Positions 15,835-24,958 of a stretch of DNA of 64,000 nt are shown piece by piece (position 1 is the first letter of the stretch; every line of letters begins with the position of its first letter). Source of the DNA: an uncultured Oscillospiraceae bacterium (GTDB lineage: Bacteria > Bacillota > Clostridia > Oscillospirales > Ruminococcaceae); the NCBI GenBank assembly GCA_910583935.1, contig CAJTZM010000010.1, positions 1 through 64,000 of the forward strand, in the 5' to 3' direction. The notes beneath the pieces were generated by a model, which searched no databases, was not told where the DNA came from, and saw only the letters and a list, made by a program, of their open reading frames with translations. A program made the translations under genes and the position numbers.

Positions 15835-17136
15835 TTAGTCCTTTTCTTTCCCGTCCGGCTTGTCCTTTTCCCACAAGGCCAGAATCTGGCGGCGGTAAGC
15901 CGCAGCCGCCTGCTCGGTCTTATTATCCTGAAACTGGTAGTAAACCCGGCCCTTTAATTCGTCCGGCAGATACTGCTGGGGGTAATAATGCCCCGGAAAC
16001 GGATGGGGATACCGATAGGTGAGCCCCCGTCCCAGCTTTTTTGCCCCGGAATAATGGCTGTCCTTTAAATAGGCGGGAATATCCCCTGTTTTCCCCGCCC
16101 GAACGTCGGCCATCGCCGCGTCAATCGCCATGGCCCCGGCGTTGGATTTTGGTGCGGTACACAAAAGAATGGTCGCATCCGCCAGCGGCAGCCGGGCCTC
16201 TGGCAGTCCCAGCTGCAAGGCGCTGTCCACACAGGCCTTGACAATGGGGATGGCCTGAGGCCAGGCCAGGCCGATATCCTCACAGGCGATACACAAAAGC
16301 CGCCGGCAGGGGGAGAGGATGTCCCCGGCGGACAAAAGCCGCGCCAGATAGTGAAGCGCCGCATTTTCGTCCGACCCGCGCACCGATTTGTGAAAGGCGG
16401 AAAGGATGTCATAATGGGCGTCGCCGTCCCGGTCGTAGCGCATGGCGCTGCGCTGGGATACCTGCCGTACCTCCTCCAGACCAATTGAGCGGCGGCCCTC
16501 CTTCACCGGCGCGGACAACGCGCACATCTCCACCGCATTGATAGATTTTCGCACGTCCCCGCCGCATCCCAGGGCGATGGCTTCGACCACCCCTTCCTCC
16601 AGGTCCAGCAGGGTGCCCAGCTCCTTTTCCATGATTTTAAAGGCCCTCAGCACCGCCTGTTCAATGTCGGCGGCGTTCACCGGCTGAAATTCGAAGACAG
16701 TGGACCTGCTTAATATAGCGTTGTACACATAAAAATATGGGTTTTCGGTGGTAGAGGCGATGAGGGTAATCTGCCCGTTTTCGATAAATTCCAGCAAGGA
16801 CTGCTGCTGCTTTTTGTTGAGATACTGGATCTCGTCCAGATACAAAAGTACTCCGCCCACCGCCTCAAAGGTATCCAGGCCGCTGATGATCTGCTTAATA
16901 TCCGCCACCCCTGCGCTGGTCCCGTTTAGTTTGTGCAGAGTCTTGCCGGTCTGGCGGGCGATGATCCGCGCCACAGTTGTTTTCCCCACGCCGGAGGGCC
17001 CGTAAAAAATCATGTTGGTGATGTGCCCCGAATCCACCATCCGGCGCAGCACAGCGTCCGGCCCCAGCAGATGGCGCTGCCCCACCACATCGTCTAAGCT
17101 CTCCGGCCGGACCCGGTCCGCCAAAGGCGCAGTCAT
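15835..17136 (-). CDS. rarA: Replication-associated recombination protein A (RarA/MgsA AAA+ ATPase)
   Basis: AAA+ ATPase that acts at stalled replication forks, related to clamp-loader subunits and eukaryotic WRNIP1. 433 residues. Walker A is GPSGVGKTT near residue 47, Walker B LLYLDEI near residue 97, followed by sensor STTENPYF. The C-terminal MgsA region contains RGSDENAALHYLARLL and GAKKLGRGLTYRYPHPFPGHYYPQQ, typical of the family. ATG 17136 follows AAGGGGGA. It lies downstream of the DUF554 gene on the same strand, 70 bp apart, perhaps in one transcript. Confidence 0.95.
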   Translation of the reverse strand: MTAPLADRVRPESLDDVVGQRHLLGPDAVLRRMVDSGHITNMIFYGPSGVGKTTVARIIARQTGKTLHKLNGTSAGVADIKQIISGLDTFEAVGGVLLYLDEIQYLNKKQQQSLLEFIENGQITLIASTTENPYFYVYNAILSRSTVFEFQPVNAADIEQAVLRAFKIMEKELGTLLDLEEGVVEAIALGCGGDVRKSINAVEMCALSAPVKEGRRSIGLEEVRQVSQRSAMRYDRDGDAHYDILSAFHKSVRGSDENAALHYLARLLSAGDILSPCRRLLCIACEDIGLAWPQAIPIVKACVDSALQLGLPEARLPLADATILLCTAPKSNAGAMAIDAAMADVRAGKTGDIPAYLKDSHYSGAKKLGRGLTYRYPHPFPGHYYPQQYLPDELKGRVYYQFQDNKTEQAAAAYRRQILALWEKDKPDGKEKD

Positions 17137-17206
17137 AAAAAAATCCCCCTTCTCTTTCCTTCGCCGCCGAAAAACGGCCGCAGGGCTTTATTTTTCCATA
17201 AACTTC

Positions 17207-17887
17207 TTACCAAATCAGACAGAGCAGAACCGGCAGAAAGATGGCCGGGATATAGTTCATCACCTTCAGCCTCGTAAGCCCTAAAAGATTTAATCCCAGT
17301 CCGATAATCAGTACCGAACCGGCGCAGGTCATCTCCGCGATGACCGCCTCGCCCAAAAAAGGGGAGACAAAACCCGCCAGCAGAGTAATCCCTCCCTGGA
17401 ACACCAGCACAAAAGCCGATGCGAATAGTACGCCGGCGCCTAAAGAGGAGGCAAAAATCATCGAAGAAACAAAATCCAGCATGGATTTTGTAAAGAGCAT
17501 CTGATGGTCGCCGGTCAGTCCGCTTTGCAAGGCGCCCACAATGGTCATGGCCCCGACGCAGAACAGTAAGCTGGCGGTGACAAAGCCCTCGGCCAGCGAA
17601 ACGCCGCCGCTTTTTTGGGAAAACCGGCGCTCAACCCATTCCCCCAGCCGCTGGACCCTCCCGTCCAGATCCAGCCCCTCGCCGACCAGAGCACCCAGTA
17701 CCACCGAAAGAATCAGCTTTAGAGGATCCCGCCCCTCCAGCGATCCGGTGATTCCAAGGTAAACGGTACACAGACCGATCCCCTTCATCAGTGTATCGGC
17801 CAGGCTGGTCGGCAGTCCCTTTTTGATCAAAAGGCCAATGGAACCGCCAATCAGCACCGCCGCCACGTTTACCCAGGTGCCCAGCAT
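17207..17887 (-). CDS. DUF554 family membrane protein (YdfK/YqgA-like)
   Basis: A 226-residue integral membrane protein starting MLGTWVNVAAVLIGGSIGLL, typical for DUF554, with about six or seven hydrophobic segments and the conserved GFVTASLLFCVGAMTIVGALQ in the middle. The start is the ATG at 17887, after GGAGGG; the frame runs 18 codons further upstream without a ribosome binding site. The family's function is unsettled, and transport or quorum-signal export has been proposed. It is upstream of rarA on the same strand and divergent from secA. Confidence 0.88.
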   Translation of the reverse strand: MLGTWVNVAAVLIGGSIGLLIKKGLPTSLADTLMKGIGLCTVYLGITGSLEGRDPLKLILSVVLGALVGEGLDLDGRVQRLGEWVERRFSQKSGGVSLAEGFVTASLLFCVGAMTIVGALQSGLTGDHQMLFTKSMLDFVSSMIFASSLGAGVLFASAFVLVFQGGITLLAGFVSPFLGEAVIAEMTCAGSVLIIGLGLNLLGLTRLKVMNYIPAIFLPVLLCLIW

Positions 17888-18037
17888 AGGGATCCCTCCT
17901 CTTTTTCCTGTTTTACACCTGAAGAATGCAAAAGATTTCATTTTCAGTATACACGTCCCAAGCGTTCAACACAAGCCCGGTTTTCTCCCCTCAGGCCGGG
18001 AATTTAACAGAATGTTCACAGAAAAAATCCAGCTTGT

Positions 18038-18067
18038 TTGACAAATCTTTTTGAAAAGAGATACAAT
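18038..18067 (+). promoter_or_regulatory. Promoter of secA
   Basis: TTGACA (18038-18043), 18-bp spacer, TACAAT (18062-18067), about 60 bp before the start codon. Confidence 0.75.
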
Positions 18068-18130
18068 AAAGAGGTATCGGGCTTTTTGCCTGGAAAGCGG
18101 CCTTTTCGCCGCAGGGAGGGATTTATAACC

Positions 18131-20863
18131 ATGGGTCTATTTGAAAAGCTTTTCGGCAGCTATTCCCAGCGGGAATTAAAAAATATCCGGCCGGTGGTCG
18201 ACCGGGTCCTCGCCTTAGAGGACAAGTATAAAGCCATGTCCGACCGGCAGCTGCAGGAGCAGACACCGGCTTTAAAGGCGCGTCTGGCCGCCGGGGAAAC
18301 GCTGGACGATATCCTGCCCGACGCGTTTGCCGTCTGCCGGGAGGCCGCCGATCGGGTTTTAGGAATGCGCCCCTTTCCGGTGCAGGTTTTAGGCGGCGTT
18401 GTGCTGCATCAAGGCCGGATTTCCGAGATGAAAACCGGCGAGGGCAAAACGCTGGTGGCCACCCTGCCCGCCTATCTTAACGCGCTGGAGGGCAAGGGGG
18501 TCCACATTGTAACGGTCAACGATTATCTTGCCAAGCGCGACTCGGAATGGATGGGAAAGGTATACCGCTTTCTGGGTCTTTCGGTGGGCCTGATTATCCA
18601 CGACCTGGATTCCAGCCAGCGGCGGCAGGCCTACGCCGCCGACATCACCTACGGCACCAACAACGAGATGGGCTTTGACTATCTGCGGGACAACATGGCC
18701 GTCCGCAAGGAAAACCAGGTCCAGCGGGGCCATCATTACGCCATTGTGGACGAGGTGGACTCGATTTTAATCGATGAAGCTCGTACGCCGCTGATCATCT
18801 CCGGACCCGGCGCCAAATCCACCGACCTGTACCAGCTGGCCGATCAGCTGGCTCGAAAAATGCGCTTTATCAAGGTCAAGGAGCTGGACGCAAAAGAGGA
18901 GCACGACGATGTAGACGGAGACTATATCATCGACGAAAAGGCCCGCACCGCCACCCTCACTCCGGCAGGTGTGAAAAAGGCCGAGGCGTTTTTCCAGATC
19001 GAAAATCTGATGGATATGGAAAACGCTACCTATCTGCACCACGTCAACCAGGCCATTAAGGCCCACGGCATTATGCACCGGGACATTGACTATGTGGTAA
19101 AGGAAGGCCAGGTGCTGATTGTAGATGAATTTACCGGCCGCATTATGATAGGACGGCGGTATAACGAGGGGCTGCACCAGGCCATTGAGGCCAAGGAAGG
19201 GGTCAGTATCCAGAAGGAATCCCAAACGCTGGCCACCATCACCTTTCAAAACTATTTCCGCATGTATCAAAAGCTTTCGGGTATGACCGGTACGGCTATG
19301 ACCGAGGAGGGGGAATTCCGGGAGATCTACGGGCTGGACGTCATCGAAATTCCCACCAACAAGCCGGTGCAGCGCACCGATCATCCGGATGTGATTTATA
19401 AAACCGAGCAGAGCAAATTTGAAGCGGTGATCGACGATATCGTGGCCTGCCATGAAAAAGGGCAGCCGGTGCTGGTCGGCACCGTGTCCATCGAAAAGTC
19501 CGAGCTTCTGTCCAAGCTTTTAAAGCGCCGGGGTATCTCTCACGAGGTGCTCAACGCTAAATACCACGAAAAAGAGGCGCAGATCGTCGCCCAGGCTGGT
19601 CATTTTGGCGCGGTAACTATTGCCACCAACATGGCGGGCCGCGGCACCGACATCGTGCTGGGGGGCAACGCCGAATACGCCGCCAAGGATCAGTTAAAAA
19701 AAGAGGGCATGACCGAGGAGATGCTCCTAGAGGCCACCGGCTTTGGGGATACCGAGGACCAGGAAATCCTGGCCGCCCGAGCCCGCTTTTCTCAGCTGCT
19801 GGAGGAATATAGGGAAAAGTTCGCCCCCCAGGCCCAAAAGGTCAAGGAAGCGGGCGGGCTGTATATCATCGGCACCGAGCGGCATGAATCCCGCCGGATC
19901 GACAATCAGCTGCGGGGTCGCTCCGGCCGTCAGGGAGATCCGGGCGCCACTCGGTTTTACCTGTCGCTGGAGGACGATCTGATGCGGCTGTTTGGCGGCG
20001 AACGGCTCTTTAACATGATGGATTCCATCGGCCTGGACGAGCAGACCCCCGTCCAAAATAAGATGCTGTCCAGCGCCATCGAAAGCGCCCAGAGCAAGGT
20101 GGAGGGACGCAACTTCGCCGCCAGAAAGCGGGTGCTGGAATACGACGACGTGATGAATAAGCAGCGGGAGACCATCTATGGCCAGCGTGCCAGCGTGCTG
20201 GACGGGGAGAGCTTAAAGGAAACCATTCTGAAGATGACCGAAAGCACCATCTCCGATGCGGTGGATCTTTTCCTGGCCGACGACGAAAACAAAGAGGATT
20301 GGAACCTAAAGGGCCTGAAGGTTCATTTCGGCGGATGGCTGTGCGGCGACGAAGACTTTGTCTACGAGCCTGACCAGCTGGAGCAGGTGTCCAAAGCGGA
20401 CATCCGAAACATGCTGGTTGGCCGGGCGAAGGACCGGTACGAAAAGCGGGAGGAAGAGCTTGGCGGCGACTTGATGCGCGAGCTGGAGCGGGTAGTACTT
20501 TTGCGCAATGTGGACACCAAGTGGATGGATCATATCGACGCCATGGACGAGCTCAAGCGGGGCATTTCCCTGCAGGCCTACGCCCAGCGGGACCCGGTGG
20601 TAGAATACCGGATGGTCGGCTCCGATATGTTCGATGAAATGGTCCAGTCCATCAAGGAGGACACGGTGAAAATGATGCTCACCGTCCGGGTCAGTCGTGA
20701 GGCGCCCCGGCGCGAGCAGGTGGCCAAGCCGGTGGCCGCTTCCGGCGGCAACGGCGGCGGGACAGTGAAAAAGGAACCGGTGAAGGTGGGCAAAAAGGTG
20801 GGTCGCAACGATCCCTGCCCCTGCGGCAGCGGCAAAAAATATAAGCATTGCTGCGGAAGATAA
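18131..20863 (+). CDS. secA: Preprotein translocase ATPase SecA
   Basis: Motor ATPase that pushes unfolded preproteins through SecYEG. 910 residues starting [17 protein letters not shown]. Visible are Walker [10 protein letters not shown], Walker [13 protein letters not shown], the second nucleotide domain with [10 protein letters not shown] and [13 protein letters not shown], and a C-terminal zinc-binding tail [13 protein letters not shown] that contacts SecB or the ribosome. I use ATG 18131 after GGGAGGG; an upstream frame begins inside the promoter and is rejected. The gene is monocistronic and ends at a strong terminator. In the usual clostridial order prfB follows secA; here it does not. 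Confidence 0.98.
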   Translation: MGLFEKLFGSYSQRELKNIRPVVDRVLALEDKYKAMSDRQLQEQTPALKARLAAGETLDDILPDAFAVCREAADRVLGMRPFPVQVLGGVVLHQGRISEMKTGEGKTLVATLPAYLNALEGKGVHIVTVNDYLAKRDSEWMGKVYRFLGLSVGLIIHDLDSSQRRQAYAADITYGTNNEMGFDYLRDNMAVRKENQVQRGHHYAIVDEVDSILIDEARTPLIISGPGAKSTDLYQLADQLARKMRFIKVKELDAKEEHDDVDGDYIIDEKARTATLTPAGVKKAEAFFQIENLMDMENATYLHHVNQAIKAHGIMHRDIDYVVKEGQVLIVDEFTGRIMIGRRYNEGLHQAIEAKEGVSIQKESQTLATITFQNYFRMYQKLSGMTGTAMTEEGEFREIYGLDVIEIPTNKPVQRTDHPDVIYKTEQSKFEAVIDDIVACHEKGQPVLVGTVSIEKSELLSKLLKRRGISHEVLNAKYHEKEAQIVAQAGHFGAVTIATNMAGRGTDIVLGGNAEYAAKDQLKKEGMTEEMLLEATGFGDTEDQEILAARARFSQLLEEYREKFAPQAQKVKEAGGLYIIGTERHESRRIDNQLRGRSGRQGDPGATRFYLSLEDDLMRLFGGERLFNMMDSIGLDEQTPVQNKMLSSAIESAQSKVEGRNFAARKRVLEYDDVMNKQRETIYGQRASVLDGESLKETILKMTESTISDAVDLFLADDENKEDWNLKGLKVHFGGWLCGDEDFVYEPDQLEQVSKADIRNMLVGRAKDRYEKREEELGGDLMRELERVVLLRNVDTKWMDHIDAMDELKRGISLQAYAQRDPVVEYRMVGSDMFDEMVQSIKEDTVKMMLTVRVSREAPRREQVAKPVAASGGNGGGTVKKEPVKVGKKVGRNDPCPCGSGKKYKHCCGR

Positions 20864-20882
20864 CGGCTCTCTGTGGATATTG

Positions 20883-20913
20883 AAAAAAGGCCAGGTTATT
20901 CCCGGCCTTTTTT
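20883..20913. terminator. Bidirectional terminator between secA and the GNAT gene
   Basis: AAAAAAGGCC pairs with GGCCTTTTTT around an 11-nt loop. Confidence 0.88.
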
Positions 20914-20930
20914 CTTTCGTTTGCGGCTTT

Positions 20931-21455
20931 TTATCCCAGCTTTTTTACAAGATATAAGACCAGATCATCGTCGTTTCTGCATTCTTCGTAGGGTTCGCAG
21001 ACTTTATCACGGTACCAAACGCCGGAGCCGTCCGGAATATAGCCGCGCTTTATGTACATGCGCTGAGCGCCTGCGTACCCACTGTGTAGGCCCACCCCAA
21101 GGTAGACGACCTTGGCGTACGCCGCAGCTACTTTTTCGGCTGCGTCCATTAACGCCGTGCCAATTCCCTGCCTTCGGTATTTTTCCAAAACGCCAAAATC
21201 AACGATTTCTGGGTAGCCCTTTCCCCCCAGCGCACCCCATGTACTGGCAGGATAGACATTTATATAGCCAACCGGCTTGCCCGCATATTCCGCGACTAAA
21301 GAAACAGCCCTCCCAGCCCGCTGATCCTCCAATCTCCTTTGATATTTTGTAATCGAAGCGTTCCAGCCCTGTTCTATTTCCGCTTCGGTGATTGCCTGTG
21401 CGTCCTGCTCCTCCATACTGCGAATCACCAATCGCCCTTTGGAATCGTAAATCAT
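20931..21455 (-). CDS. GNAT family N-acetyltransferase
   Basis: A 174-residue acyl-CoA transferase. The acetyl-CoA loop is YRRQGIGTALMDAAEKVA near residue 105, preceded by strand VDFGVLEK. The start MIYDSKGRLVIRSME (ATG 21455) follows GGAGGAGGGGGG, while the longer frame starting MEEGG reads through that site and is rejected. The C-terminal part GLHSGYAGAQRMYIKRGYIPDG is typical for GNAT proteins of this size. The substrate is not predictable. It is convergent with secA and divergent from hflX. Confidence 0.88.
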   Translation of the reverse strand: MIYDSKGRLVIRSMEEQDAQAITEAEIEQGWNASITKYQRRLEDQRAGRAVSLVAEYAGKPVGYINVYPASTWGALGGKGYPEIVDFGVLEKYRRQGIGTALMDAAEKVAAAYAKVVYLGVGLHSGYAGAQRMYIKRGYIPDGSGVWYRDKVCEPYEECRNDDDLVLYLVKKLG

Positions 21456-21565
21456 CTTTCCCCCCTCCTCCAATTTATCTCATGATATCACAGGATATTC
21501 GGATTTTCAAAGCACACTGAAAAGAGAAAACCGCTCCCCCCTTTTCAAAGGATCCCAGGATATGG

Positions 21566-21571
21566 TATACT
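21566..21571 (+). promoter_or_regulatory. Extended -10 promoter of hflX
   Basis: TGGTATACT (21563-21571) forms an extended -10; the -35 region TTTCAA is weak. It lies 23 bp before the start codon. Confidence 0.5.
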
Positions 21572-21593
21572 AGAAAAAGAAAGGCGTGAAACC

Positions 21594-22838
21594 ATGATCG
21601 AAATCCTACAAGAGCAGCAGAGGGCCATTTTAGTGGCAGTAGATACCGGCGAGTACGATGCCGCTGTTTCCATAGACGAGCTGGGGGAGCTGTCCGAAAC
21701 TGCCGGCGCCGTTGTGCTGGGGAAAGTTATTCAGAAGCGCCCCTGCGCCGATAAAGCCACCTGTGTGGGCAGCGGTATGCTGGAGGGGATCAAGGCGCAG
21801 GCGGCCGCTTTAGAAGCGAATCTTCTGATTTTTGACCAAGAGCTGACCGCCAGCCAGCTTCGCAACATTGAGAGGGAAACGGATTTAGCGGTGGTGGACC
21901 GCACCACCCTGATTCTGGATATCTTTGCCCAGCGCGCCCGCAGCCGGGAGGGTAAGCTGCAGGTGGAACTGGCCCAGCAAAAGTATCGTCTGCCTCGACT
22001 GATGGGACAGGGCGCCGCGCTGTCCCGGTTAGGCGGCGGTATTGGTACCCGCGGCCCTGGCGAGAGTAAATTGGAAAGCGACCGGCGGCACATCCGCCGG
22101 CGAATCGAATCGCTGGAACGGCAGCTGCAGGATCTGGAACGACAGCGCAGCCTGCGCCGGAGCCGGCGGAAAAAGGACGGCATCATCACGGCGGCCATTG
22201 TGGGATACACCAATGCAGGAAAATCCACCCTGCTTAACGCTTTGACCAACGCAGGGGTGCTGGCAGAGGACCGGCTTTTCGCCACCTTGGACCCTACCGC
22301 CCGGGCATTGACCCTTCCGGATGGGCGGACCGTCATGCTGATTGACACCGTCGGCCTGATCAGACGGCTGCCCCACCAGCTGGTGGAGGCGTTTCACTCC
22401 ACCCTGGAGGAAGCGGCGGACGCCGATCTGCTTTTGCATGTATGCGATATTTCCAGCCCGGAGGCGGACAGCCAAATCGAGGTGACCCGCCGCTTGTTAG
22501 ACGAGCTGGGCTGCGCCCAAACGCCGACGGTCACCATCTTAAATAAGTGCGACCGGCTGGAAAATCTGCCCGCCTCCCCTGGCGGCGGAAGGGTTTTTGT
22601 CTCCGCCAAAACCGGCTACGGCCTGGACCGGCTGTTAGAGGCAGTCGCCCAGACACTGCCCCAAAGCCAGCTGCGAATGAGACTGCTTCTGCCCTATGAT
22701 AAAGTGGCGCTAGCTGCCAAAATCCGGGAAAATGGCAGGATTTTTTCGGAGGAATATGTTCCCGACGGCCTTTTAATCGACGCGCTGGCCGACCGGCAAA
22801 TCACCTGGGAGCTAAAGCCCTATTTGACTGACGGCTGA
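21594..22838 (+). CDS. hflX: Ribosome-splitting GTPase HflX
   Basis: GTPase that dissociates stalled or heat-damaged ribosomes. 414 residues: an N-terminal HflX domain with glycine-rich RLGGGIGTRGPGESKLE near residue 143, a coiled helix rich in arginine (residues 158-195), then the G domain with G1 GYTNAGKST, the conserved ATLDPTAR, G3 DTVGLI and G4 NKCD. The C-terminal domain ends in YLTDG. ATG 21594 follows AAAGGCGTG. It is a single gene; a small GC dyad (GAAAGCCGCCGGCTTT, 22837-22852) just after the stop may weakly terminate it. Confidence 0.96.
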   Translation: MIEILQEQQRAILVAVDTGEYDAAVSIDELGELSETAGAVVLGKVIQKRPCADKATCVGSGMLEGIKAQAAALEANLLIFDQELTASQLRNIERETDLAVVDRTTLILDIFAQRARSREGKLQVELAQQKYRLPRLMGQGAALSRLGGGIGTRGPGESKLESDRRHIRRRIESLERQLQDLERQRSLRRSRRKKDGIITAAIVGYTNAGKSTLLNALTNAGVLAEDRLFATLDPTARALTLPDGRTVMLIDTVGLIRRLPHQLVEAFHSTLEEAADADLLLHVCDISSPEADSQIEVTRRLLDELGCAQTPTVTILNKCDRLENLPASPGGGRVFVSAKTGYGLDRLLEAVAQTLPQSQLRMRLLLPYDKVALAAKIRENGRIFSEEYVPDGLLIDALADRQITWELKPYLTDG

Positions 22839-22965
22839 AAGCCGCCGGCTTTAACCTATCCTGGGGAAAAGGACCCGTAGCGTTTTTCATTCCTTCCGCC
22901 CGGTTCTATAAATAGATTCGGTCTAGGATCCCTTCGACCCATTAAAATGAATGTAAGGTGAAATT

Positions 22966-23862
22966 GTGAATGAAAAACAAAAACAGGAAAAAATTATCCT
23001 GAAAATTTCTCTATACGCGGGCATTCTATTTGTCATTGTCGAGCTTTTCATGTCCCTGTGGAGCAACTCCCAAGCGATTTTGATGGATGCGGTTTTCGAT
23101 GCGGCGGAGCTGATCGTCATTGGTCTTTCGCTGTTTTTAACCCCGTTTTTTTACCGGCCGGTCAGCGAAAAAAAGCCTTACGGCTATTCCCAGTTCGAAT
23201 CGGTTTTTATCGTTGTCAAGGGCTTTATGCTCATCTCGGTCACACTGGGCCTGATTACAAACAACATCCAGATTCTTCTACAAGGCGGCCGTCACCTGAA
23301 CCATGGGCAGATCTCCGTCTTCGAATTTGTTCTGGCTTTCTTCAGCCTTCTGGTCCTTTTGTTGATGCGCCACTTTCATAAAAGAACCTCCTCTCCCACC
23401 GTTGAGGCGGAGTTTTATGGTTGGAAGGTAGACCTACTATGCAGTACTGGCATTGCCCTGGCTTTTTTTGCCCAGCTGTTTTTAGATAAAACGCCTCTAC
23501 GGCAGATTTCCCCCTACTTTGACCAAATCGTGGCGGTTGTCATCGCGCTATTTATGCTGCCTCAGCCGGTTAAAATGATTGCCGACGCATTTCGCAGCAT
23601 TTTTTTGTTTGCGCCGAAGGAGGAGGTTCTGCATAAAGTCAAGGAGGTGGCCCACAGGGTTTTAGACGATTATCAATATGCTGGCACCTTTTACGACGTA
23701 GTGCTCACCGGCCGGCGAATGTGGATCTCTATCTACTTTAAGCCCAAAGGAGACGTTTTATCTATGACCCTTTTACATAGCGCCTATGACGAAATTTATA
23801 ACGCCCTGGGTCAGGAATTTGAGGATTATTCGCTGGAGCTAGTCCCGGAATTGGAAGAGTAA
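22966..23862 (+). CDS. Cation diffusion facilitator (CDF) family transporter
   Basis: A 298-residue membrane protein with about six transmembrane helices and a C-terminal cytoplasmic domain of 80 residues, typical of CDF zinc/iron/manganese exporters. Helix 2 carries MDAVFDAAE, where the aspartates take the place of the usual metal ligands, and helix 5 carries WKVDLLCSTG. KKPYGYSQFE after helix 2 is a good CDF signature. The start is GTG 22966, 5 nt after AAGGTG. Followed 10 bp later by the gene for a 55-residue membrane protein, which is probably co-transcribed. The metal is not predictable. Confidence 0.88.
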   Translation: MNEKQKQEKIILKISLYAGILFVIVELFMSLWSNSQAILMDAVFDAAELIVIGLSLFLTPFFYRPVSEKKPYGYSQFESVFIVVKGFMLISVTLGLITNNIQILLQGGRHLNHGQISVFEFVLAFFSLLVLLLMRHFHKRTSSPTVEAEFYGWKVDLLCSTGIALAFFAQLFLDKTPLRQISPYFDQIVAVVIALFMLPQPVKMIADAFRSIFLFAPKEEVLHKVKEVAHRVLDDYQYAGTFYDVVLTGRRMWISIYFKPKGDVLSMTLLHSAYDEIYNALGQEFEDYSLELVPELEE

Positions 23863-23872
23863 GGAGGCCTTT

Positions 23873-24040
23873 ATGGTGCAATTGTTTTTCCCCTTAGAGA
23901 TTGGTGTCATCGGCGGCGCCGACGGACCCACCGCCGTCTTTATAGCCGTCCGCCCTTCCGTCTGGATATGGCTGGGCGCAGGGCTTTTGCTTGGAGCTGT
24001 CTGCCTTTTGGCCTATCGAAAAAAGAAAAAACGCAGATGA
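23873..24040 (+). CDS. 55-residue single-pass membrane protein with decarboxylase beta-subunit motif
   Basis: Too short for ordinary ORF filters but convincing: AAGGAGG lies 5 nt before ATG 23873, and it follows the CDF gene by 10 bp and ends just before a terminator. Residues 9-25 read EIGVIGGADGPTAVFIA, the signature found in the beta subunits of Na+-translocating decarboxylases (oxaloacetate, glutaconyl-CoA and methylmalonyl-CoA type), where GGADGPTAIF belongs to the membrane core. Residues 30-47 are a second hydrophobic helix, and the tail is RKKKKRR. No other part of a decarboxylase is present. Its role is unknown; it may be a free-standing membrane microprotein derived from or mimicking that segment. 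Confidence 0.75.
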   Translation: MVQLFFPLEIGVIGGADGPTAVFIAVRPSVWIWLGAGLLLGAVCLLAYRKKKKRR

Positions 24041-24041
24041 A

Positions 24042-24078
24042 AAAAGGAGGGTATCCTTATCAAGGATACCCTCCTTTT
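24042..24078. terminator. Bidirectional terminator between the microprotein gene and jag
   Basis: AAAAGGAGGGTATCCTT pairs with AAGGATACCCTCCTTTT around 3 nt, with T-rich sequence following on both strands. Confidence 0.9.
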
Positions 24079-24088
24079 GTTTTGCAAT

Positions 24089-24928
24089 CTAATCGATCTC
24101 GATTTTGGAATACAGCGGCTTGCTGTCATCCTCCATCTCGACCTTAGTGCGGTTAGGCACAACGTCCTGGGGGACATATTTTTCTCTGGGCGGCCGCTTT
24201 TCAAAGCTTCGGCCGCCTCTCGGGCCCCTGGATCCCCGGTCCCGGCTGTGTTCGCTCCGTTCTCCACCCTCAAAGGACCGGTCGCGGTTATAGCTTCTCT
24301 TCACCGGATTGGTAGAGGAAATGACCACCCTACGGGCTGGCTCCTCTCCAACCGAAGAGGATACCACTCCGTCGATTCCCTGGATCGTCGCGTGAATGAC
24401 CCGGCGCTCATATGGATTCATAGGCTCCAGCGTAACACTGCGACCGGTGCGCTGTACCTGGGAGGACAGCTTTTTCGCCAGATTCTCCAGGGTTTTTTCC
24501 CGCTTCTCCCGGTAGTTGCCGCTATCTACCACAATGCGGTAATAATCGCCCTCCATCCGGTTGGCGACCAGCCCTGCCAGATATTGCAGCGCGTCCAGCG
24601 TTTCTCCCCGGCGGCCAATGAGCACGCCGAGTCCCTCGCCATTTAAGCTGATATTGGCGCTGTTTTCCCCTTCCGTTAGATCAATCTGGACATTTTCCAG
24701 CCCCATTTTCACAAAAATGCTCTGCAGATAGTCTACTGCGCACTGAGCCTTAGAGGTCTCCAAGTACACCCGCACCTTTGCCGGAGAAGAACCTAGGCCC
24801 AAAAATCCCTTTTTCGGCAGGTCGATAATTTCAAACTGCGCTTCCCCCTGGGATACGCCCATCTGCTCATATGCTTTTTCCAGCGCTTCGTCCACGGTTC
24901 TTCCCGTGGCAACGGTTTCACGATTCAT
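24089..24928 (-). CDS. jag: Jag/KhpB RNA-binding protein
   Basis: A 279-residue RNA-binding protein that partners KhpA and influences cell division and cell wall synthesis in Gram-positives (family knowledge). Domains in order: Jag-N (about 1-50, with KKGFLGLGSSPAKV), KH (about 80-150, GVLIGRRGETLDALQYL), R3H (about 155-215, NPYERRVIHATIQ). A long arginine- and glycine-rich tail (residues 215-270, with RDRGSRGPRGGRSFEKRP) follows, longer than in Bacillus, and probably disordered and RNA-binding. It lies downstream of yidC in the rnpA operon. In most Firmicutes mnmE and mnmG follow; here transcription ends. Confidence 0.95.
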   Translation of the reverse strand: MNRETVATGRTVDEALEKAYEQMGVSQGEAQFEIIDLPKKGFLGLGSSPAKVRVYLETSKAQCAVDYLQSIFVKMGLENVQIDLTEGENSANISLNGEGLGVLIGRRGETLDALQYLAGLVANRMEGDYYRIVVDSGNYREKREKTLENLAKKLSSQVQRTGRSVTLEPMNPYERRVIHATIQGIDGVVSSSVGEEPARRVVISSTNPVKRSYNRDRSFEGGERSEHSRDRGSRGPRGGRSFEKRPPREKYVPQDVVPNRTKVEMEDDSKPLYSKIEID

Positions 24929-24958
24929 TATAAAGCCTCCATTCCAAACAGCAAAACA

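Noticed and set aside
22837..22965. Metal riboswitch ahead of the CDF gene
   Set aside because: The interval is short and shows no yybP-ykoY or similar aptamer sequence; only a small GC dyad after hflX.
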